NCBI RefSeq assembly: GCF_014268595.2
Contig: NZ_CP077091.1
Coordinates: 952,501-1,016,500, forward strand
Reading direction: 5' to 3'
DNA length: 64,000 nt
From: Pseudomonas hamedanensis
Lineage (GTDB): Bacteria > Pseudomonadota > Gammaproteobacteria > Pseudomonadales > Pseudomonadaceae
The translations under genes were made by a program, and so were the position numbers. Below, piece by piece: positions 62,395 to 64,000 of the stretch (positions are counted from its first letter, which is position 1; every line of letters begins with the position of its first letter). Below the pieces are notes generated by a model, which made no database searches, was not told where the DNA came from, and worked only from the letters and a program-made list of their open reading frames with translations.

Positions 62395-63186
62395 TCAGGA
62401 CAACAGCCTGAAAACAGGTGCCGCCGCTACGCCGACTGCAGCTTGCTCATGAAGCTGGCGCAGCAGAACCAGTGCGTCGGCAACGAAGCTCGTCACATCT
62501 GAAGCACCAGCCTCTGCAGCCAAAGCATGCAACTGCGCGCGGCCGTCCATATCCGGGAACTGCTCGATCCGCTGCAACAAACGCCATGCCAGCGGGCTGA
62601 CCTGCGAGAACTGCACCTGGCCACTCGGCACACGGCTGATCAACAGTAAAGTTGGTTGTTCCGGCGCTTCAGAAGGCAGGTTTCCTGGCCCGAGACGATG
62701 CACGGCCCAGATGTAAGCCAGCGGCCAGACGAGCGGGGAAAGCCGAAGAGGGCGGTCGAGTAGCTGCGCCGCATCGCGGGTGTTTAACGGCGCAGCGTCC
62801 AACTGTTGCAGCGCCATCTCCACCCACTCGTAATGGGCCAATTCAGGCAGGAACGCGTACCAGGGATGTTCGTGACCCGGCGAGTCCTCCAAGCTTGCTA
62901 CGAAGTCAACAAACTCACGTGCGACTTCTCCGAAACGTGGCGTTTGCGCGCGGTAGTCACGCAAAAAACGTCGCACCAGTGCACGCCAACCGGCATCACC
63001 GAGCACGGCAACCAGTACCGGAAACGTTCCACCCAGTAACCCCAGTAGATTATTCAACACCAAATCGAGATAAACCTGCGCTCTTGCGGGATTCATCTGC
63101 GCAGGTGGCGGATAACTGTCCGGATCACGCAGGTAACGGGTCAGCTCAAGTTGCTGACTGTGCAAACTTGAAGTGAAGTCAGCCAT
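62395..63186 (-). CDS. hvfC: HvfC/BufC-family RiPP maturation partner (DUF2063)
   Basis: Protein of 263 aa with the DUF2063 N-terminal pattern ([25 protein letters not shown] and [29 protein letters not shown]), the usual partner of DUF692 MNIO enzymes in recognising and presenting the precursor peptide. No signal or membrane segment. Its ATG overlaps the maturase stop by 8 nt (ATGGCTGA), showing coupled synthesis. The length is typical. Confidence 0.93.
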   Translation of the reverse strand: MADFTSSLHSQQLELTRYLRDPDSYPPPAQMNPARAQVYLDLVLNNLLGLLGGTFPVLVAVLGDAGWRALVRRFLRDYRAQTPRFGEVAREFVDFVASLEDSPGHEHPWYAFLPELAHYEWVEMALQQLDAAPLNTRDAAQLLDRPLRLSPLVWPLAYIWAVHRLGPGNLPSEAPEQPTLLLISRVPSGQVQFSQVSPLAWRLLQRIEQFPDMDGRAQLHALAAEAGASDVTSFVADALVLLRQLHEQAAVGVAAAPVFRLLS

Positions 63187-64000
63187 CGACCGTCACCTTC
63201 ACCAAAGCATCCGCGTCGCGCTGCAACCGCTTGATGATATTGAGCTCACCCACAAGTTCGTCGTAGTGCGGAAAGTTGAAATCGCGCTCCAGCAGCGTTG
63301 GTTTCACACCAAAGAGGCCATAAGCCTGCCCCAGTAATGACCAGACGACCGGTTTGACCGAGGCGCCGTGGGTATCAATTATCAGGTCATCGGCTTGGTC
63401 ATAATGGCCCGCCACGTGCATAGCGACTACACGCTTTCGTTCCAGGCCGGCCAGGAAAACCGTTGGATCAAACCGATGGTTCACTGAGTTGACGTATACA
63501 TTGTTAACGTCGAGCAACAGGTCGCAATCGGCCTCGCGAAGTACTGCGTTGGTAAACGTAAGTTCGTCCATATCCTGATGAGCAGCGGCGTAGTAAGAGA
63601 CGTTCTCTACAGCAAGACGGCGGCCGAGAATGTCCTGTGCACGACGGATGCGCGCAGCAACGTGATGTACTGCCTCCTCAGTAAAAGGCAATGGCAGCAG
63701 GTCGTATAGCTGGCCATCGTCACTGCAGTAACTCAGGTGTTCGCTATAAAACGTCACGTTGAAGCGATCGAGGAACCCGCGTACTTGCTCAAGAAAAGAC
63801 TCGTCCAGGGGCGCACTGCCACCTAACGAAAGCGACAGGCCATGGCATGACAGCAGATAGCGTTCAGCTAGCAACTTCAGGGCATCTCCATGAGCGCCGC
63901 CAATGCCGATCCAATTCTCTGGAGCAACCTCTAGAAAGTCGAAATCGCCAGCGGGAGCGTCACGAAGCGTTTTGAGAAGCGCACGGCGAAGTCCGAGGCC
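63179..64000 (-). CDS. hvfB: HvfB/BufB-family MNIO maturase (DUF692), 5' end beyond window
   Basis: Multinuclear non-heme iron oxidative enzyme, 273 C-terminal residues visible; the frame stays open to the window edge, so the start is missing. DUF692 landmarks are [17 protein letters not shown] near the visible start, [28 protein letters not shown] and MHVAGHYD, which supply the His/Asp/Glu iron ligands in this TIM-barrel family. Relatives convert Cys of precursor peptides to oxazolone-thioamide or thiooxazole groups that bind copper. The linked EGKCG protein is the likely substrate. Confidence 0.93.
   Translation of the reverse strand, partial: GLGLRRALLKTLRDAPAGDFDFLEVAPENWIGIGGAHGDALKLLAERYLLSCHGLSLSLGGSAPLDESFLEQVRGFLDRFNVTFYSEHLSYCSDDGQLYDLLPLPFTEEAVHHVAARIRRAQDILGRRLAVENVSYYAAAHQDMDELTFTNAVLREADCDLLLDVNNVYVNSVNHRFDPTVFLAGLERKRVVAMHVAGHYDQADDLIIDTHGASVKPVVWSLLGQAYGLFGVKPTLLERDFNFPHYDELVGELNIIKRLQRDADALVKVTVDG

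Overview
The window looks like chromosomal DNA from a Pseudomonas of the P. fluorescens group. It is GC-rich and carries a complete fap functional-amyloid operon, a membrane PQQ glucose dehydrogenase (gcd) with an OprB porin, and about ten copies of the GGGAG(C/T)GAGC(C/T)TGCTC-type REP/REPIN element typical of that group. No rRNA, tRNA, phage, integrase, insertion sequence or CRISPR array was seen.

Layout. 0-4 kb: nhaB antiporter, a delta-60-repeat protein and a small unknown gene. 4-10.7 kb: a sigma-54 enhancer-binding regulator convergent with fapABCDEF; the fapA promoter shows a -24/-12 box, an IHF-like site and two matching dyads. 10.7-21.5 kb: nicotinamide riboside kinase/pnuC pair, amidase, FadL-type porin, AI-2E-family permease, ProP-like osmolyte transporter, a DUF3313 lipoprotein and an OmpR/EnvZ-type two-component pair. 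21.5-25.4 kb: oprB and gcd for periplasmic glucose oxidation. 25.4-29.4 kb: an electrophile/quinone reduction operon (old yellow enzyme, SDR, quinone reductase, 43-aa protein) opposite a TetR regulator. 29.4-36.3 kb: a large signalling locus with a receiver protein, a regulator that has two DNA-binding domains, and a divergent 1749-aa pseudokinase-ATPase-GAF-histidine kinase carrying an in-frame REPIN. 36.3-43.7 kb: AraC regulator, a second old yellow enzyme, a three-subunit molybdenum hydroxylase with cytochrome c, and an MFS exporter. 44-49.6 kb: LysR regulator, diguanylate cyclase, and a NemR-like TetR regulon (third old yellow enzyme plus a DJ-1 protein) linked by three near-identical operators. 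49.6-60.5 kb: TonB-dependent siderophore receptor, amino-acid permease, a flavin/iron-sulfur fusion oxidoreductase, alpha/beta hydrolase, lactonase-like propeller, an Nramp relative with altered metal-site motifs, and a DUF1206 membrane protein. 60.6-64 kb: a DsbA-family oxidoreductase and the most notable locus, a MNIO-type RiPP cluster of the HvfABC/bufferin kind. Its precursor-like protein joins two EGKCGEGKCG blocks to two EF-hand loops. The MNIO maturase runs off the right edge.

Common themes are electrophile/redox defence (three old yellow enzymes, quinone reductase, DJ-1, DsbA-like), periplasmic oxidation (gcd, molybdenum hydroxylase), biofilm/surface functions (fap, diguanylate cyclase) and metal handling (TonB receptor, Nramp-like, RiPP metallophore). 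Short upstream ORFs and small genes joined to their neighbours by 3-4 nt junctions recur. Functions are inferred from sequence recognition only; no database search was run.
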